A DNA stretch of 5,731 nucleotides from Actinomycetota bacterium (GTDB taxonomy: Bacteria > Actinomycetota > Rubrobacteria > Rubrobacterales > Rubrobacteraceae): assembly GCA_020200675.1 (NCBI GenBank), contig JAIVIG010000400.1:1-5731 (forward strand). The letters are read 5' to 3'. The notes beneath the pieces are model-generated. The model was not told the origin of the DNA, ran no database searches, and was given only the letters and a program-made list of their open reading frames with translations. Shown piece after piece: positions 4,554-5,731 of this stretch (position 1 is its first letter; each line of letters starts with the position of its first letter). Position numbers and translations under genes: made by a program.

Positions 4554-5078
4554 CCGTACCGTTGCCAACCAGCACACCCAGGTACTACGTCAGCACATAG
4601 TACAGGTAGGCGTGGGAGACACGGGTCTCTGAAGCCCTTACCCTCCCTCTCGCGTCAACGGCCCGTTTGTATGAAGCTTGGCTTGGGCCTCTCTCCGGCG
4701 TTCGCTACCTCTACGCCGTTCCCCCTCAGACCTTAAGCGTCCTAGGAAACCATTCGAGGCCGACCGCGCTAAGACCGCAAAGTAGTGTCGCTTGTACCAG
4801 CCGGGTATGTCGCGAAAACGTCCACGATTCTGTTCTGCTTCCAGACCGGAACTTCGTCGATGTAGGCTGGTTATGCACCGACAGACCGGCTTCTCGTGTC
4901 GAAAACAAGGAGATTCGAAGTCGGAAGGAGCACTGTGCAGAACCTACGTGCTCCCTTTGATCGTGTCGAAGCCGGCGTCTTGTAGCCCGCGAGGGAAACG
5001 CTCGTAAGCCACGTGTCTCAAGGAAGCAGGTTGTCCGGACGGGAGCTGTGGTCGGTCTGGGCACGGTCGGAGGGGTGC
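4554..5078. other. intergenic region with no convincing gene
   Basis: Open frames here on both strands encode low-quality sequence without domains or membrane segments. Features seen are a 7-bp stem-loop (4927-4954) and a 14-base copy of a segment of the neighbouring RTX-type gene (4962-4975). It lies between two convergent genes, so terminators are expected, but only the one at 4527-4553 is clear. Confidence 0.5.
4927..4954. other. weak stem-loop in the 0.5-kb gap
   Basis: GGAGCAC (4927-4933) pairs with GTGCTCC (4948-4954) around a 14-base loop. On the plus strand it is followed by CTTTGAT. It could act as a plus-strand terminator, but no gene precedes it closely. Confidence 0.25.
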
Positions 5079-5450
5079 TTAAAGGGCCACTACCTCGCAA
5101 TCGTCTGCTATGAAGTCGGCCTGGGCCTCGTACTGGAGGAAGCCCTGCTCCACGGGCCCGGGCATCTGATCGACCGTGTCGAAGCCGGGACCGCAAAAGA
5201 CGTAGTCGGCCACGGCGTCGTTCCCCGGGTCGATGGTATCGTCACCCTCGAGGGCATGGATCACGTCTTGCTCGTCCGACCCGGTGATCGTGTCGTTTCC
5301 CGTGGTGCCGATACAAGGGCCGCCTAAGACGCAGTCCACGATCGCCACCGGTACCTGAGACGGCTCCTGTACTGGTACTTGAGCCAGTGCTGGTACGGTG
5401 CCTACTAGCACCGCCGTCAGCATCGCCACCGAAAGCATCAATTTCTTCAA
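5079..5450 (-). CDS. small secreted RTX-type calcium-binding protein with four cysteines
   Basis: The start is TTG 5450, 7 bases after AAGGAG (5463-5458); it gives 123 residues. The next in-frame ATG (5438) is too far from that site and would cut into the signal peptide. Residues 1-23 are a Sec signal peptide (MKKLMLSV core, likely cut A-L-A23). Residues 47-95 hold hemolysin-type calcium-binding units: IGTTGNDTITGSD, QDVIHALEGDDTID, then YVFCGPGFDTVD. Cys40, Cys46, Cys86 and Cys118 could form two disulfides. The protein has only two or three nonapeptide-like units and no protease, lipase or type-I secretion signal. Short actinobacterial proteins of this kind are, to my knowledge, of unknown role. 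Calcium binding is inferred from the GND/GDD motifs. It stands alone and faces the NlpC/P60-like gene. Confidence 0.85.
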   Translation of the reverse strand: MKKLMLSVAMLTAVLVGTVPALAQVPVQEPSQVPVAIVDCVLGGPCIGTTGNDTITGSDEQDVIHALEGDDTIDPGNDAVADYVFCGPGFDTVDQMPGPVEQGFLQYEAQADFIADDCEVVAL

Positions 5451-5731
5451 GGCTCTTCTCCTTCTCGATGGGGCCAAAGGGACCGAGAGAACCTTCTCAT
5501 GTTGGAGTCCAACCTGCACCCTCCGGAAGGATGATTCGGCCCGACCAAAAGTATGATCTTCCTACTTCGCTAAGGTTGCTTAACGCGCTCGGCTTTCAGG
5601 TAAGCATAGCTTCGCTCGCTCTGGCAGGTTAAGACCGTATCATCGAGGAGAACGGACGGTAACGGCGAGAGCCCTAGCCCGGATTATTCACGGAGGCAGT
5701 TGAAAAGAGGGAGCCTACTCCTGTATACGGT
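5451..5731. other. gene-free right end of the window
   Basis: Apart from the ribosome site of the RTX-type gene I see no gene here. A 6-bp inverted repeat, TGCTTA (5577-5582) with TAAGCA (5601-5606), is present. No promoter with acceptable -35/-10 spacing could be assigned to the RTX-type gene. Confidence 0.45.
5672..5699. mobile_element. possible terminal inverted repeat of an IS1380-like element
   Basis: CCCTAGCCCGGATTATTCAC resembles, from memory, the ends of IS1380-family insertion sequences. The transposase would lie beyond the right edge. No second copy or target duplication is visible in the window, so this remains a guess. Confidence 0.25.

Noticed and set aside
4667..5196. Open frames on both strands in the 0.5-kb gap
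   Set aside because: No domain, signal peptide or good ribosome site; one partly mirrors the RTX-type gene.
1..5731. CRISPR arrays, tRNA and rRNA genes
   Set aside because: No regularly spaced direct repeats, cloverleaf or rRNA-like sequence was seen.

Overview
The window is high-GC bacterial DNA from a chromosome with long gaps between genes. Several things point to an actinobacterium, possibly Rubrobacter-like: high GC, GTG and TTG starts, at least two apparently leaderless genes, exported lipoproteins, and a short four-cysteine RTX-type protein. This placement is inference; no rRNA or taxonomic marker is present. Nearly every gene encodes an exported or membrane protein, so this is an envelope region.

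Left part, minus strand (1-2517). A cluster reads right to left from a well-formed promoter (2517-2488). In transcription order it holds: a four-helix membrane protein with a Cys-Pro-Ile-Cys motif (2480-2028); a lipoprotein-type signal peptide (1932-1861) that breaks off just after the lipobox and is followed in another frame by a complete rhodanese domain (1852-1520); a small two-helix membrane protein with a Cys/His loop (1505-1011); a Met-rich lipoprotein with a doubled DUF305 domain (939-229); and the first part of a Tat-exported multicopper oxidase (225 to the window edge), also frame-broken. DUF305 proteins and multicopper oxidases have known links to copper handling. The whole cluster therefore reads as a candidate copper/thiol module outside the membrane. 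Both frame breaks are repaired by adding one base to a G/C run, so homopolymer sequencing error must be excluded before calling either gene dead.

Middle, plus strand (2945-4553). After a 0.5-kb gap comes a DUF192 lipoprotein (2999-3514). Upstream of it lie a -10 element and an 8-bp inverted repeat that looks like an operator. A 0.3-kb spacer with an AT-rich patch follows. Next is a secreted NlpC/P60-fold protein (3837-4511) with its own promoter, a 5' leader hairpin and a downstream stem-loop. It keeps the catalytic-position Cys, lacks the His in the usual motif, and ends in an acidic Pro-rich tail.

Right part (4554-5731). About 0.5 kb has no convincing gene. It is followed on the minus strand by a small secreted RTX-type protein (5450-5079). 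The last 280 bases contain no gene; near the end is a sequence that resembles, from memory, the terminal inverted repeat of an IS1380-type element.
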